Shown: positions 1 to 13,212, counted from the stretch's first letter. The stretch: DNA of 64,000 nucleotides from Tetraselmis striata (GCA_006384855.1 VCJN01000349.1:62001-126000), one strand, 5' to 3'. A program made the numbers and translations. The notes: generated by a model from the letters alone, not told the origin.

Positions 1-2
1 TC

Positions 3-983
3 GGCATGTCACAGGTGTGGCCCGTGCTCCGCGGATCTGCTGGCATCAAGACTATGTACGAGTCGGTGGTGTGCGTGTGTTGTTGGTGGGGGGGGGGGGG
101 GGGGGGGGTCCAAAGGGTGGTCCGTGGTGCTTCGCAGGAGCGCCCCCTTGGACGCTCGGACGGCTCTGCGGGAGGCAACCGGCTCAGATGTCACTGCTCA
201 GCAATCTCAGCAGAGTCGGCAGTGTTATATGTACATGTGTGCGAGGCATGTTTTACGTGTCTTGTGGGTGGAATGGTAGGCTGTTCATTCCATTCGGAGT
301 TGTTGTATATCCTTTGTCACGCCTCGCATCGACATTTTGGTCATATCAGTGCATGAAAAGGGGGCGAGAAGATCAGTGTCAATGGCAGCCACGGGATAGG
401 GGGCATTCAGCACCATTCAAGCCGCATAACGTGGCTTGCCTCCCGTGCCATCAACCACCACCACCACCATTGCCTCCGCCCCCGCCCAGCCCACTCGCTC
501 GTATTGACCCCGACTGACCTGTGGTGCCCTCGGTTGCCAGGAGCTGGTGGAGCGCTGCAAGGAGTGCTGTGCGGAGCTGGCCATGCCGCTGCCCATCCCA
601 GTGTCAATGCACGCGGGCGAGACGTCCAGCGTGTACGCGCGCGTCGCGGAGGCCGCCACTGCGCCGGCGCGCTTCATCCCTGAGACACCCTCTCTTAAGG
701 TCACCCCCTTTTTCACCACAGCCCGCCCATCTCCTGCTCACCCAGCCGGCCGGGCCACATGCCGTCGTCTTTACTAATGCTTCCCGCCCCTGCCACTGCC
801 CCCTACCCCGCCCTCCTTCCCCCAACAAAACCACAAACACACACATACACAATTCCCCAGCAGGCAATGCGGCAATACCAGCAGACGCTCCGGCGCTGCC
901 TCATCTACGCGGGCGCGGGTGTTGCGGGCGGCGCGCTGTGTTACACTTTGTACCACCGCTTCTGCAAGCGGAAGGACAGCTGA
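3..983 (+). CDS. 3' end of unrecognised gene with C-terminal membrane segment (partial)
   Basis: The likely exons are about 3-65, 541-699 and 861 or 864-983 (stop TGA), all joined in phase 0. Intron 1 starts with GTGGTG, holds a long G run at about 90-108 and ends CCAG after a TGAC branch-like sequence. Intron 2 ends in a CAGCAG pair (NAGNAG), so one Gln may be optional. The last exon encodes a hydrophobic, glycine-rich stretch (LIYAGAGVAGGALCYTLY) followed by a basic tail (HRFCKRKDS). This suits a tail anchor or final transmembrane helix with a short cytosolic end. I recognise no family. The gene begins upstream of the window. A TGTAA poly(A)-type signal lies near 1119. Confidence 0.5.
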
Positions 984-2358
984 GGCGGCTGAATCGCACC
1001 TGCTCTGCCGGTCTGGTCGCTGGCAGCCCCCCCCTCCCCCTTCCCCTCCGCCCACCCAACCACCAGAGAAGGAGCCGGCATCCAACGGGAACGGGGGTGG
1101 GGAGGGGGTGCCAGCCTATGTAACATTGCAACCAGGATCCTCACGTTGCCACTCCGCAGACATGAACCATGCGCTGTAGGGCATGAAGAGGTACCAGTAA
1201 GCAGCGGCACAGGGCAGGCTGAGGTCTGACTCCGGGGGGGCGGGGGGGGGGGGGGGGGGTCATGCCGAGCAGGAGTCAAGTGAAACCCATGACTGCTTGC
1301 CAATACTTTCCACTGTTTTTTCCTCAAATCATTATCCTACTGTTCCTCTCTTGTATTCTTTGCTCTTCATTTTTTGATTTCATGTCACAATATGTACGGA
1401 GAGCCCAGGCAGCTGGGCGAGTCCGAGTCTCCAGGTTTGAAACCGGCCAGCCGCATGTGTGTGGTGCTTGCAATCATTTATACCGCAACACTGAACTGGG
1501 TTTGCGGGTCGCAAAAATACTGGGTTGTTTTGCAGTGCCCATACAAGTATCGACGATAAATACAGCTCCCTCTTAATAAGCACTACATGATATTAAACCC
1601 AAGCGTGGTGAGGGTATCCCTGCCACCGCCCCTCCAGCACGTTTTCTAGAACAAAGTGCTCACGATTCGCCAGCCCAAAAGTAAGCAAATATTCAACGAA
1701 ACTGTTACATTCAAGTCAAGAGAGCGCTGCCAACCCCCCCTCCCCCCCCCCCCCCCCAAAAAAAAAAAGTCGTAGCTCGTATTACGGCAGCGCTGTCATT
1801 CTGCAAGTGGAAGAGGGGTGTCAGCAGGAGCGCCTCCCCCACAGCCCAGGAGTCCCTTGTCCCTCGTTCCTTCTTGCAAAAAGCGGTTGTTGGCAGTGCA
1901 GAGTGGGGTGCGTATGGTGGATTGGTGGGCGGTGACGCACAGGGCGGCGTGCGATGTGGTCATCAACCATTGTTACAAATCATAGAAGTATATTCTAGTG
2001 GCAGCCCAGGTTACTGGGGCTGCGTGCCGCTGCTGCTGGAGAGGGGGGAGGGGGCAAAACACTGCGCAATTATTCTGTAAAAGCACATTTTTAGTTTTTT
2101 ATTGGGTATGTTATTTTTATGAAGAAAAGAGAAAAAAGGGGGGGCTACTGGGGAGGGGGGGGGGGGGGGGGTGAAGTCATAGCCACGGCTGCTTCTCTAC
2201 TTGAGCGTTGGCGAGGCGTCTGCAGCTGATAGCCGAGTGGCCGCCGGCTCTCTGGCGGCGTGGGGTCCTGGAGGGTGGGGTCACGGTGCTTGGAAAGGCA
2301 GGGCTGCCGCCCCCTCCCGCAGCCAGCAAGAGAGAGAAGGAGAGAGCTTTTCATGCAC
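984..2358. other. Intergenic: two 3' flanks
   Basis: No convincing gene is visible. The stretch holds the 3' flank of the upstream + gene (TGTAA near 1119) and that of the GATA gene on the other strand, whose TGTAA reads as TTACA near 1974. It also holds G or C runs at about 1237-1258, 1737-1757 and 2154-2170. Short open frames here have no recognisable motif and are rich in homopolymer-coded residues. Confidence 0.5.
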
Positions 2359-3212
2359 TTAGGAGCCACAGGCCACGGGCAGCGCGTGCACGCGCGCCGC
2401 CTTTGCGCAGCCGGCAGGTTCACCGGGCGGGGACGCCTCGCGCTTGAGCGCGCCGCGGCTGGAGGATGAGGGCACGGGTGGGCCCAGCTGGTTGGTGCGC
2501 CGGTAGCGCGTCCCGCAAGCGTTGCACAGCACCGGCTTGTGGTTGGGGCCGCGCCGCCACTGCGGCGACTCTGCAGGGACAGGAAGGGGGGGCGGTGTCA
2601 GCGCGGGATGGCAGGGGAGTATGACGGTCGCCCACAAAACATGTATGCGTGTACGAAAATTGATTAATTCGTGAATTTCGGGGCGTGCGGCGCGTTCTCA
2701 CCGGAAGCGCCGCAGTGGTCGCAGGGCCCGCCCGGCTTCTGGTGATGCAGGAAGTTCAGCCGTGAGGCGGAGGAAGCTGCCTCCCAGCGGTCGCCCGCCG
2801 GCGGGGTAACGCCATCGCCCGGGCACGGCGACTTGAGTGCGGGCGTAAGCTCGGCGGCCGGCGGCCCGGCGGAGGCGAGCAGCGCGGCGAGTGCCGCGGC
2901 CTCCGCCTCGGTCACCGGCCGGCCGGGCAGACCGGTCGCCTCGTCCAGCCGCACCAGCCGGTACTTCCGCGCGCTACCGGCGTGGTGCCCAGGCCCGCCG
3001 TCGTCAGGGCTGCTGCTGCTGGGCGTACAGTACAGCGGCGCCGCTGGCGCCTCGCCGCTCTGGGATGGCGTGGCGGGGCCCGGCTCCGGAGGCGGGCCGA
3101 CGCTGCTGCCGGGCCCGCCGTGACAGCTGTCCTCGGCGTACGAGGCAACCTTGCAAGGGGGTGCCGCCGGCTCGGCAGACGCGGACGGAGGGACGCTGGC
3201 GCGGGTCATCAT
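2359..3212 (-). CDS. GATA-type zinc-finger transcription factor
   Basis: Two exons (3212-2702 and 2570-2359) join in phase 1 through a 131-nt intron with GTGAG donor and TGCAG acceptor, giving about 240 residues. The intron lies inside the zinc finger. After splicing the finger reads C-X2-C-X18-C-X2-C (Cys 164, 167, 186, 189). It has the family signature ESPQWRRGPNHKPVLCNACG, close to plant GATA fingers (TPxWRxGPxGxxxLCNACG). The N-terminal 160 residues are Pro/Ala/Ser-rich and probably disordered; a basic stretch (YRRTNQ) follows the finger. The protein should bind WGATAR DNA sites in the nucleus. The start is the first Met of the open frame. The finger is clear; the target process is unknown. 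Confidence 0.88.
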
Positions 3213-4141
3213 CTTGGCGAGGGGGGGGAGGGGGCGAGGAAAAGGGGCCTTATGGCTGAGTTGGCGCAGCGGGGTCGTGAATGGCTGCTTGGGCGTATAA
3301 TACTGGGTCGGGAGTAGGAGCTCTGCTGCGGGTAGTGAGTAGGAGCGTTGGAGGCCCAGCGCGTTTGTCCACCCCTTCCCGCCTCAGCACGGCCGGCGGA
3401 GCGTTGCTGGCGCTCATCGTTATTTCATCGGTGCGCTGCGCGCGGCGGGCGCTCGGGCTCGCCACCCCGCGTTTGGCGCGCGCGATAACAACGGTGTAAT
3501 CCAACATTCCTACCCGCGTAGCAGCGTAGCATTTCGCGATCGATGAAGTACTGTATGGTTTTTACGATGCCATAGTACCTGTACGTGACTGGCTACATTT
3601 ATTCCACGCTTGCGTGTAGTAGTTGCTTCCAGTACCTGTACATGTACCTGTAGATCGTACGACGCAGCGCAAGGCCGCGCTGGCGCACGTGCGGCGGCGC
3701 GGTGTTTGATGCTCAGGATGGCGCGGAGATGGATGCATGCGGATCGGCGCGTCGTCGACTTGAGCGCGAGAGCTGATGCTGATCGCTGATGACCGCGATT
3801 AATGAGGTGATCGCGCCGAGCGAGGCGCGGCGTGAAATGGCAGCGCCGCAGCACAGCATAATCCTTACTATTACGGGCACCGGTACCGGTAACGCGGTTG
3901 TAAATGAATACAGGTCATATTTGGGATACGCGATCATTTTAGGTATGAGGCACATATAGTACACGACTGGGGGGAGGTAAACGCGCCATTGATGCGCTCG
4001 ATTCGGTAAATTAGTCGGTGGACGGGACATTATTCCTATCGATGTGCGTGTGTGTGTATCGTGTGCGCCCAAGCCATGCATGATAAGAGTGATCAATCTC
4101 GAGCGCCGCTGGTGCATGGGCTTGTCGTGCATACGTCGGCT
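3213..4141. other. Intergenic, with a dispersed ~60-bp repeat at 3979-4038
   Basis: No gene is supported. 3213-3500 is the probable promoter side of the GATA gene. A segment at 3979-4038 (core GCGCTCGATTCGGTA, later GGGACATNATTCC) recurs in diverged form at 13851-13912. A short (GT)n tract lies near 4042-4055. Confidence 0.5.
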
Positions 4142-7100
4142 TGTTTGGTGGTGGCATGTGAGCTACCTCCATGGGGTACTATAGCCCCCCGCCAACCCGG
4201 CTCAGGCCTACCCCGATCGGCACCGCTACGATACCTGGAGGCCTACCACGTCGACATGCTCATCTAGCATTGAGAGGTGCTGCACGTGGTCGACTCCCCG
4301 CTCTTATACGACTCCCCCGACGACGAGAGGCGCGTGGAGACCATCATGAGCGTCACGGGCCGGTTCCGCTTCATGCACGCCGTGCATATTTATAACGCCC
4401 TCGAGCACGGCGACAGGGGCCCAGCCGTGAGCTGGCTCTCGGTCTACGCATACATGCTGAGGTACCACCGCACGTACCTGGCCTCCCGCGAGATGTCCCT
4501 CTTCGACTAGTGGACCTCGCAGCTGCATGCAAAACAAATGGACCCGCTCCACTATGAGGGGGTGGCACAACACTTGCAAGACGGCCCATAGCGTCCGCTC
4601 ATCTCGGTCGCGTACTGCCTCCTCAACACCAGCTGGTAGGACGAGCTCCGTGGTAACGCGTGCCGCGCCCGGGCACCGCACTCCTCTGCCCCATATCGCC
4701 CCAACCCGAGCCCCGCCCCCTCGGGCCCCAAGGCTTGCGCCTGCTGCCTCAACGACCACAACACCATCTAGCACCCGGCGGGCGAACCGATCACCCAACT
4801 CTCCCCCAAGTACCGCTAGCCGCACGCACCATAAGGGGGGAAGCCGGACACCCCCCGCCCCGCCGGTCCCTCCACGGACCATTGACATGGGCATACGTGG
4901 GGCCCGTTGAGCTCGGGCCACACAAATTATGCCGTCTCAGCTCACCGCTACCCGCTCTGCTGATGCGCAAACTCGGCACCGACCACGCTATGCTGGTCGT
5001 ACGGACAGTGCGGCGGCGAGCGTCCACATCCCTGCACCCTACGCCGACCCGGACGGCGCCGATTGCATGCCCCTCTATTCGACCGAGGGCAAAGCCGGCC
5101 AGAAGCTGATGTTCACCCAACTGGCTGCCGGATGCCAGCCGGTCCGTTCCGCGCCCCTGATGGAAGCCGAGCTACAACCCTTCATGGACGGGCTCCGCGT
5201 CGTGCGGCGCTCCTTCAAGCTTCTTGCTCCCGGAAGGCCGCGAACTGCCGCTACCTGGAGCTGGGGTACCTCGGCGACAGCGCGTCCCCACGCAGACGTG
5301 CACCACCCCCCCGAACCGTTCCTTGGGCTAGGCGGACTGGCGGAGTGGTACCATGGTCAAGTTGGGGTTAACGTCAACATCCACGACGTCTACACGCCCG
5401 GCCTAGAAGTGAACATTGCGGCCATGCTGATGAACCCGCACGTGCCTTCGGACATGAACGCGCATGTCCTCGAGAGCGCCCCTCTCCTGTGGATGGGCCG
5501 CCCCCTCGCTCCCACAAGGACAACTACAAGTTGAGCTTCAACAATAACAATGCCGCACGCGTGGACTTCGACCGCATGGTTCATCGCGCTCGGCTTATGT
5601 AGTGAAGGACCTCTTCACTATCTCCCGTTTATCGTCAACTCGATCACGTGCATCATCATGACCATACCGACATAAAAGGCCCGCAACGTCGTGGACTTCA
5701 AACAATCCGGCGTTAGTGCCATCTCAACGATATCCACGGTGTTATTCTTCAAAATTGAACTTGAAATTGATCACAATGTGCTAGCATGTTGCTCTCCGCC
5801 GCTCATACTGAGTTGTTCTCGAGGCTTGCCATCTATCCATAGTAGACTAGTAGGGAACACATTTAGTGTAATTACATGTCAAGCTTCTCGCCATGCTCTT
5901 TCGTTTCCAAGCCCCGCCTCCTTCTATCACATGATCAATAACAGTGTTATTTTCCGGACAACTACAGGCAGTCGCCGGTACGAGCGACTACCGTTAATTG
6001 GCAGTACGGGAGGTACTAATGCAATAATTGCTCCACAAGCGAAAGGGCTTTCATGTTTCATCGGTAATGCATAGGGACAGCGCAATTTACGGTCGCCGTA
6101 CTGCGTCTTGGCTCCACCTGCCGCCATCGCTGAAAACATCCCGCAAATCGCGGCGCTGATCTCCCCGCCGGGCCGGTTGTGGCAGTCCACCTACCCGCCA
6201 GCGCAGCAGTCCGCCATTGTTGCCGCCATCTCGCCCGTCTCAGCTGTTGCGGTGGGATCCCCACGGGGAACGTTTTTGGCGGGGGGTTGGTGGGGGGGGG
6301 GGGGGGGGGGGGGTCAAACGGGCACCCCCCCACCCACCCCCCTTGTCCACGTATCGTCGCTCCGTCATATGCATGCCGGCCATGCTCGCCTGCGCGCCGT
6401 TTGCCGCCGCAGCGCGCCTCGTCGCTGTAGCCACCCGTTCATCCGTCAAGCCAAGTCCGTCACGGTAAGACCGGGCTGGCATCCGGCTGACTCCTCCCGC
6501 TGCTATGCCGCGACTCCCCCATGGCACTCCGGCTCTTGTCTCTTGGCCCCCGACGCGCTTCTGTGCCCGGCCTTCCCGCCCCCAAACGCCCGCCCCGCCT
6601 TTAAGTGCCGAACTCCCATCTCCTCGAACTCGCCGCCCTCGCGCCCGTTCTCACGGGGCGACTTTTTTTCCGAGGTGTTTCGAATGGATCGGCCGCAGTA
6701 GGGCGCCGCCGAGCACTCCGTCCGCCGTATTAAGCCGGGATTCGAGTTATCCACAGGTGGAACACATATGGGTGAGCCGAGGCGGGGGGGGGGGGGGGGG
6801 GGCGGGGGGGGAGTACGCCAGATCTTCTGCAGGTCGTACCGAGGTACGAGAACACGATTTTATTTCGAATACCCCTCGCGTGTAGACTGCTCCCATCCGA
6901 GTCGTACACACCCCCCTCCCCAAACGTAGGCGGATATCGCAGAGGCCGACGCAAGGCCGAGGTGGTACGGGGATTATTTCTAGCAGTAGCCCTCCGTAGA
7001 GAGTTGCTGCCCCGCGCGCGGCGCCGGCAGGCGCTACTTAATTATTTTTGAACCCCTCCCCCCCCCCCCCCCCCCCCGCGGGTAGGGCTCCCTGGTCGTC

Positions 7101-9867
7101 GCATCATCCAAGGACCCGCCACAATTGGCCACCCCGCTCAGCTCCCTGCCGCACACAGCCGGGCACGGGTCTTAGGGGTTACCGGCGCCCACCACGTGGA
7201 GGTGGGGGGTGGTGCCGCCAGGCCCGCCGCACCCAAAATCCTCCGATCTTGGTGGGCCGCTGCCTGGCGGCGGGCACCGGTGTCCTTGAGTCTGCACAAC
7301 CGGGGGACGCCCTCGGCGAGATAGACCTCGTCGACGCCTCCTTCTGTTGGGCTACCGCCTCGTCGGACTGCGACAACCGAGGTTTCCGCCAAAATCAAGT
7401 AACGAAGGAGTACTACCGCTACCTCTACGTCCCGTTCGGCCATCGCCAAGTCCCGGCGCTCCGAAAGCGCTGAGCCCACGTCATTCAATACATATAGCTG
7501 AAGGAGGGTCTCCAATTCTGCGTACTCGGGTCCCCCGAGGATTCGTACACCAACTTCAACGTCACGGGCACGTACCTGGACGATTTTCTTCTCAAGTTCA
7601 ACAGCTCCATGTCCCCGTGGCAACAAGACTTGATGTACTTATTGTCGTGCGTCAACACGCTACAGAAGTAGTATGGCCTCCCAGTCAAGAACGAGTGGCC
7701 CTCTACTCGCTGCGAGTTCGTTGGCGTCCTCATCGACACGGTCACACGGTCGGGGATATGGTCGCCATCTCGGCGACCCGATGCGACAAGCTCTTTGCCC
7801 GTGCGGACGACCTCTTGGGCGAGGTCGACATATCGGGTACTGCTGACGAGGTACTTTGGCATCTTTCACTGAGTGTCCCGCCCTAACATGCCCATCGGGC
7901 CAGCCTCTACCGCGCACGTGATTGCCTATTCAGCGCAGCTTCGACCAGCCCAACCGACGGTTAAGACCCCACACAACCCGTCGTGGCCCCGGTAGGTGGC
8001 GCGCGCGGACCTTCTTTGATGGTTGCGCGACACCCTGACAGCCGGCACGTCATGCCCGGACCCTTCCCCCTTCGACCCCATTATTCAGCCCCTCGAGCGC
8101 AGCTATCACTGCGTCGCCTCTTTCCCGGGTCTGCGAGCTATAAAGGCCATTATCCCCCGCCTCCCTAGCGACGACCCCCAACTCCGGTTTGACGACTCGG
8201 CGGGTTTCGAGATCATTACATCGTAGGCCTCTATCTGGGCGGGCGGAGTCTGGTGGGGCGAAACCCGCCTCCACCACGCCTTCACTCCGGAGTAGCTGGA
8301 GAGATGTGGCACCTCCGCGAGCCTCTGCGAGCTGGTTCCATGAACTATCAAGCAAATCGGCGCCCAACTCACAGACATCAGCGTTCTCTTCCACCTCGAC
8401 AACACCTCGTCGGTGTGCGCGGTCAACAAGGGCGCCTCGCCGCAGCCACTCGGACCCCCTCGCCTTGCTTGCCCATGTGGCTTCTTGACCTCCTAGAGCG
8501 CTTCGACATCGAGCTCATCGCCCGGCACATCCTTGCCTGGGCCGGGAGAACACCCTCGCCGATTGCCTAGATGTTGGCTTCGCGGCGTCATCGATGAAAA
8601 AGGTTGGCGCCTCCTCGTCGCCATTGTCCGCGAGCTGTAGGCCGCCTGCGGCACCTTCGACATCGACGCATGCTCCGACCCCCTCGGCCGCAACTAACTC
8701 GTTATGCGGTACCTTATGGTCGGCGATCGACAACTGCTTGGCCCACGACTAAGCGGGCCGCCAGGTCTACTACACCCCCCACTTCGCCTCCGCCCGGGAC
8801 GTCCTGCTCCATGTTTGGGCGTGCTGCGCTACCGCCACATCGACCACGGCGGGGGCACCTTCGTACTCCCGGTCTGGGTTGAGGCCCGTGGTGGCGCCTC
8901 CCATGAGGCGCGTAGCAGGTCGTCGCGCATTTCCGCCGGGACCAAGTTCTATCTACCTCCCCGGAATGGAGGGACGCTCGGCGGTCCAATCCGGTCCCCA
9001 CTCGCCGCGTCTACCAGGGCCCCACCACTTGGAGGGTCGTGCTGATTCATGCGTCCCTTGCTGGCTCCATCGACAGCCTCTCCACCCATGCTACCAGCGA
9101 GTTGCCACGGATTTCGGGCAATGGTCCCCGGGACCTCCTACGCCTGCGCAAGCTGCCGAACGGCTTGTGTGCCCGGTACCTGCGACTACCACGTGTCCGG
9201 CTCGGGCGCCATCTTCGACGCGGAGCTCTGCGAGGTTTGCGTGATTTTCGGCGCCGAGCTAGGCTGCCGACACATCCGCATGCGCGTAGTCATCGACAAG
9301 AATGTCGACGCCCGGCACGAATGCTTCACCTACATCCCCGACCAGGTGCCTTACCTGGCTATCCGCACGGTCGACATGCTCGAGAATTTCCTCCGAGTAT
9401 TCCGCCCACCCCGGGAGGCCGCCTGCTTGCTGTGCCCAGGTCCTCCCGCGTCGGGCTCCAGACCTTCCACACAACTCCTACTCGGACTTCAACTCGGCAT
9501 TCAAGACCGCCTCCGCGCGTGCCTTCCCCGACCCAGTCACCCGGACAACACCCCTTGATTGTGCGGGCAGCCACTCCGTATGCAAGTACTTCGCGCAGTG
9601 GCTTTGGGACCGCTACATGTCGGCATGGGTCATCATCGCCCACGCCGGGCACTGGGCGTGCCGCCGGGACGCGATGGACGCATACTCCAAGAAATCTGCC
9701 ACCGCAATTCTCCGGCTCATCGCAGCCCTCTAACTACTTCTTCACTGGACCAATGGGCGTGCAGCGGCGTCTTCACAGACACCACTGTTACTCATGATCT
9801 CAGGTCATCTCCTACAACACATTGCCTCATGATCTCTTCAGAAAGGCATGTTTGGTGGTGGCATGTG
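4142..9867 (+). mobile_element. Decayed DIRS-type tyrosine-recombinase retroelement
   Basis: This is a fossil. Several reading frames on the + strand carry pieces in the order expected for a DIRS-order element. First comes a possible gag-like region (about 4270-5550). Next is a reverse transcriptase trace with the catalytic-site motif YLDDFLL (about 7500-7870). Then come RNase H-like sequence (about 8350-8570) and an adenine-methyltransferase-like piece known from DIRS elements (about 8650-8830). Last is a tyrosine recombinase C-terminus ending near 9733, with an HSV-x-K context, AHAGHW and DAY. The copy is broken in a dozen or more places and is old. A 19-bp direct repeat (TGTTTGGTGGTGGCATGTG) at 4142-4160 and 9849-9867 may mark its limits; those limits are an inference. 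Confidence 0.6.
9758..9845 (+). repeat. Diverged direct repeat, copy 1 (copy 2 at 10131-10247)
   Basis: The sequence starting GCGTCTTCACAGACACCACT and ending CATGATCTCTTCAGAAAGG appears here and again at about 10131-10247, where it holds an extra ~30 nt in the middle. Both copies lie around the presumed 3' edge of the DIRS-type relic. They could be part of its terminal repeat system or an older host duplication. Confidence 0.55.
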
Positions 9868-10130
9868 GGCCAGGGCCACAATGGTTTTCTGCAGATGAGG
9901 GAAGAGAAGATGAAGACCAAGATCTACAAAATGATAGTTACAATGATTAGTTACAATGATTAGTAAGTGGCAGTTGGATCCGTGACGGAATCCAACTGTC
10001 AGCAGACCTTTGACTGTGCCCGGGGCTGTCTAGAAACGACTTGCGTTTGTTAAAACCTGGGGGGCAGCCAGGGCCCTTCCTCACAACAACCAGTTATTCA
10101 GCATCTCCCGCCCATCTGCTCCGGGGCAGT

Positions 10131-10247
10131 GCAGCAGCGTCTTCACAGACACCACTGTTACTCAGTGGCAGGATATCTCCTATACACCCCCGTAAGCAGC
10201 CCCCTGTGCGGCTCCCAACACATTGTTTCATGATCTCTTCAGAAAGG
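10131..10247 (+). repeat. Diverged direct repeat, copy 2
   Basis: This is the partner of 9758-9845. It shares GCGTCTTCACAGACACCACT at the start and CATGATCTCTTCAGAAAGG at the end, with an insertion between. Confidence 0.55.
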
Positions 10248-11117
10248 TGTGCGAATGAGGGTCACGCATGTCTAGCTTAATTGGCTAGGTATTCCCTCTG
10301 CGTAATTCAACACTCGGGTGCAGTGTGTAAGGTCATCAGCACACAGATGTATTTGTGTTTTATGTTGTTTGTATGTGTGCATGATAGATGTAAATAAAGA
10401 GCAGCAGGCTTGAGGGAAAACAGAGGTTACTACACTTTTTCAGTTTATATACAATATTGATTGGTGAATATAACAAATTTCAACATGTATATCAATCTCT
10501 GGCAGTGTAGACAAGGAGAAAAACAGTTGCTGTAGGGGTGTTGCTGCATCTTCTGCTCCCTAGCTTTGCCTAAATCCGCAGGATGTGTGATCAACTCGGG
10601 GCACCCACAAAAAAATGTGGCTGAGACAGCTCCCAGATTTCAACTAGATACGAATCAACAAGCCCTCCTGCTGGAGGACTATGCAGAAAGACGGTGGTGC
10701 AGCAATCCGATATGTGTCAAACATTAGCACCACGAGCACCATTAGCACCACATTAGCACCACCATTAGCACCACGCCCCCAGGCCCAGCAGAAGCTTAGA
10801 CCATACACACCTACTAGGCAGGGGATACTTGGATCATGCTCACAGCAGTACGGTCTCTTGCGCAGCATATCTGCTGGTGGTGCAAAGGAGAGTGAGCCCA
10901 ATAGAAAGCGACCCGGTGACACTGCCCTACCTATCTTGGGACAGCATAGACAGGTGGGTGTCGAGGGCCATGGTGATCGCATTAAAACTGTATATCTGCT
11001 ACGGCTTTGCGGATTGGGCTTCCGTGCCTAGAGCAAGCGTGAGACAGACTACATTTCAGGACGAGAAGGCGGACTAAGGTGCATGAAGGGTTGGCATTGC
11101 AGCGGCTGAGTAAGGCT
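10248..11117. other. Intergenic, AT-richer, with an ATTAGCACC microsatellite
   Basis: No recognisable gene is present. An ATTAGCACCAC-type tandem repeat lies at about 10722-10772. A TGTAAATAAAG sequence near 10390 could be a + strand poly(A) signal, but I see no gene for it. The part next to 11118 is the 3' flank of the exostosin gene. Confidence 0.45.
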
Positions 11118-13212
11118 CTACCCTTCCTCAGCCTGCCGCAAGAGTGGTTGCGAGCGGGGGGCTTGCCTGCGCAGCAGCCGCCCCGCGTCCAGCAGGATGT
11201 TGTGCCCCACTCGACTGCCCTCCACATGCCACAGCAGGTCACGGCGCGCCTCCTGCTGCAGCCGCCACATGCCGCGCCAGCGGTTACCGTGTCCCTGCCC
11301 GTGACCGCCAATGAGCACCCGCAGCGCCTCACGCACCGTCGTCTCTGGCTGCGCGAGGAATGCATCATGGTCCAGCCCCAGCACCATGTCACCCCACGGC
11401 ACCTTGCAAGGGAAGGCCGCAACCTCTGCCTCATAGCGCCCCGCAAGGAAGATCTGTGGCGTGCCACTGGCTACTGCTGCCTCTACTCGGCTGGAGCCTG
11501 CGCTGTCCCCCCGCACGTGGACCGAGAACAGGCTCCCCCGCATCATTGCGTCCACTGACTTGCCGGACATCGCCGCCAGCTGGCAGCCTGCCATCTCCGT
11601 AGGGTGGCACACATGCAGGGCGGCCGCCTTTGCCGGAGCTGTCTGCCAGGATGTTGGGGGGGAAGACGCCACCCAAGCGGTCCACCACCAGCGGACGCAG
11701 CGAGGCGCGCAGCCCGGCCTGCACCTCCGCGCGCAATGTGTTTCCGACAAAGAAGAGTGTGTGGTTGCGGGCCTGCCAGAGAATGGGGTGGGAAGTTCAG
11801 CACACACAGAGCCGATTCACAGAGGGACGGACGAACATCATAGTAGGGTTACAGGAAGTCGCTAAATTAAGTGACGTGGTTACTTCAGACTGAGCTCCTA
11901 CGTTGAAAAACAATAACTTGCACAATGTCACAAGGGGTATTGGAAGCCGAGTGCAAGGATATTGAGGGGTAGTGAGCTGTGCAAGCTCGTGTCAATATCG
12001 TGGCGAGGTGTGTACCTGTTTTGTTTTGCCGTTAATTCTCAATTGCTGCTATGGGAGCCCTTCCCACCATTGCACAATCAACTTGTTCGGGTGGTTAGAG
12101 CCTTCAAGGCATTTTGACCCGTATCAGCACCTTTTAGTGTATTGACTTGCATTGACCTGATTAGACATTAAGTGGGCTACCTCTGGGCAACTACCAAGGA
12201 GTATTACTTTGTTGCGAGCTTGTTTGCCACTTGCATGTTGTGGCTGCAAATATGAAACATCTGTCAGCACTTCAGGTCCGACCATGCGCCAACGGTGAAG
12301 CACGTCGAACGCCGAGGGTGCTGTATATATGCTTGCTGGGCAATGCATGCCGTGTCAGCGAGAGGGCGGGGGGGGGGGGGGGGGCCATGCGGGGATACGC
12401 ACCGCCCGGTACTCTGCAAAGGATGCTTCGCCCTGATCGCCGGCATCGCATGCCACAGTCTCGGGCATACTGTCATCCCCGGAGGGCGATGCAGCGCAGG
12501 AGGGCAGCACAGACGGAACCAGGTAGGGGACGGTGAGGACCGCCGCACTCGGCGCCGCCCAGTGCATGAAGCGCCGCCGGCACAGTGCACCGCTGCGCAT
12601 CACGTGGCCCAGTATGAAGCGGCGTGTCGCGGTCGCAAAGGCGGAGTACACCGACGCGTTATGCGTGCGCGGCTGGTGGCCTGGCTCTAGCAGGAACATG
12701 CGGTGCCGCGCACGCCAGTGCGTGAAGACGAGCAGATGGTCGGCACCGCCTGCGCGGGCGTAGTGTGGTGAGGAAGTCAGTTCCTCCGTCAGCGCGGCGA
12801 TGACCTCGTCGCCACGCAGTCCGTCACACAGCCCGTCGTGCAGCGCAAAGGCTAGCAGGGAGGGCGCCACGAAAAGGTCGGCAGTGTCAGGGTCGCGCGT
12901 GCGCCAGGGGTGGCTCGCAAGATGCTGGTGCAGGAAGAGCTCAGGTCCCAGGTGTTGCGCCAGGTCACCGCCGCTGGGACGCCGCCCTAGCGCCTGCAGT
13001 GCCGCTAGCAGCCCTGGTCGCCGGCAGCGCTTGGCGATGGGGAGATCCAGCAGGTAGAATCTCACGCTTGGCGGCGGCGGTGAGCACTCAAGGCTGGTCG
13101 AGCTGTTGCCGCCTAAGGAGCCACCAGCGGCCCCGCAAGCCGCTACCAATACAACTGCCTGCATAATCAGCCTGGAGTGGGGGCCACGTTCGCCTCCCAT
13201 ATTATCCGTCAC
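11118..13212 (-). CDS. Exostosin-family glycosyltransferase (GT47-like)
   Basis: Exon 1 (13212-12403, 270 residues) and exon 2 (11772-11118) join in phase 0. The intron begins GTGCGT and carries a C run in the sense strand at about 12369-12384. The N-terminus has a hydrophobic signal anchor (LIMQAVVLVAACGAAGG), fitting a Golgi type II enzyme. Exon 1 has exostosin features (VRFYLLDLP, TADLFVAPSL, FTHWR). Exon 2 has FFVGN and then RGDSAGSSRVEAAVASG, matching the donor-sugar-binding end of the fold. Between FFVGN and RGDSAGSS the reading frame moves by one. A run of seven G (+ strand) at 11656-11662 lies at the likely place, so an indel in the sequence is the simplest reading; a short intron is the alternative. 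It probably adds a sugar to wall or glycoprotein glycans. Confidence 0.8.

Noticed and set aside
1262-1576. 104-residue + frame with a hydrophobic stretch
   Set aside because: It lies in the AT-rich 3' flank of the first gene with no conserved motif. The hydrophobic run comes from T-rich DNA.
5691-6701. Open frames in the middle of the DIRS-type relic as host genes
   Set aside because: They are motif-free, broken by homopolymers, and sit between recognisable parts of one element.
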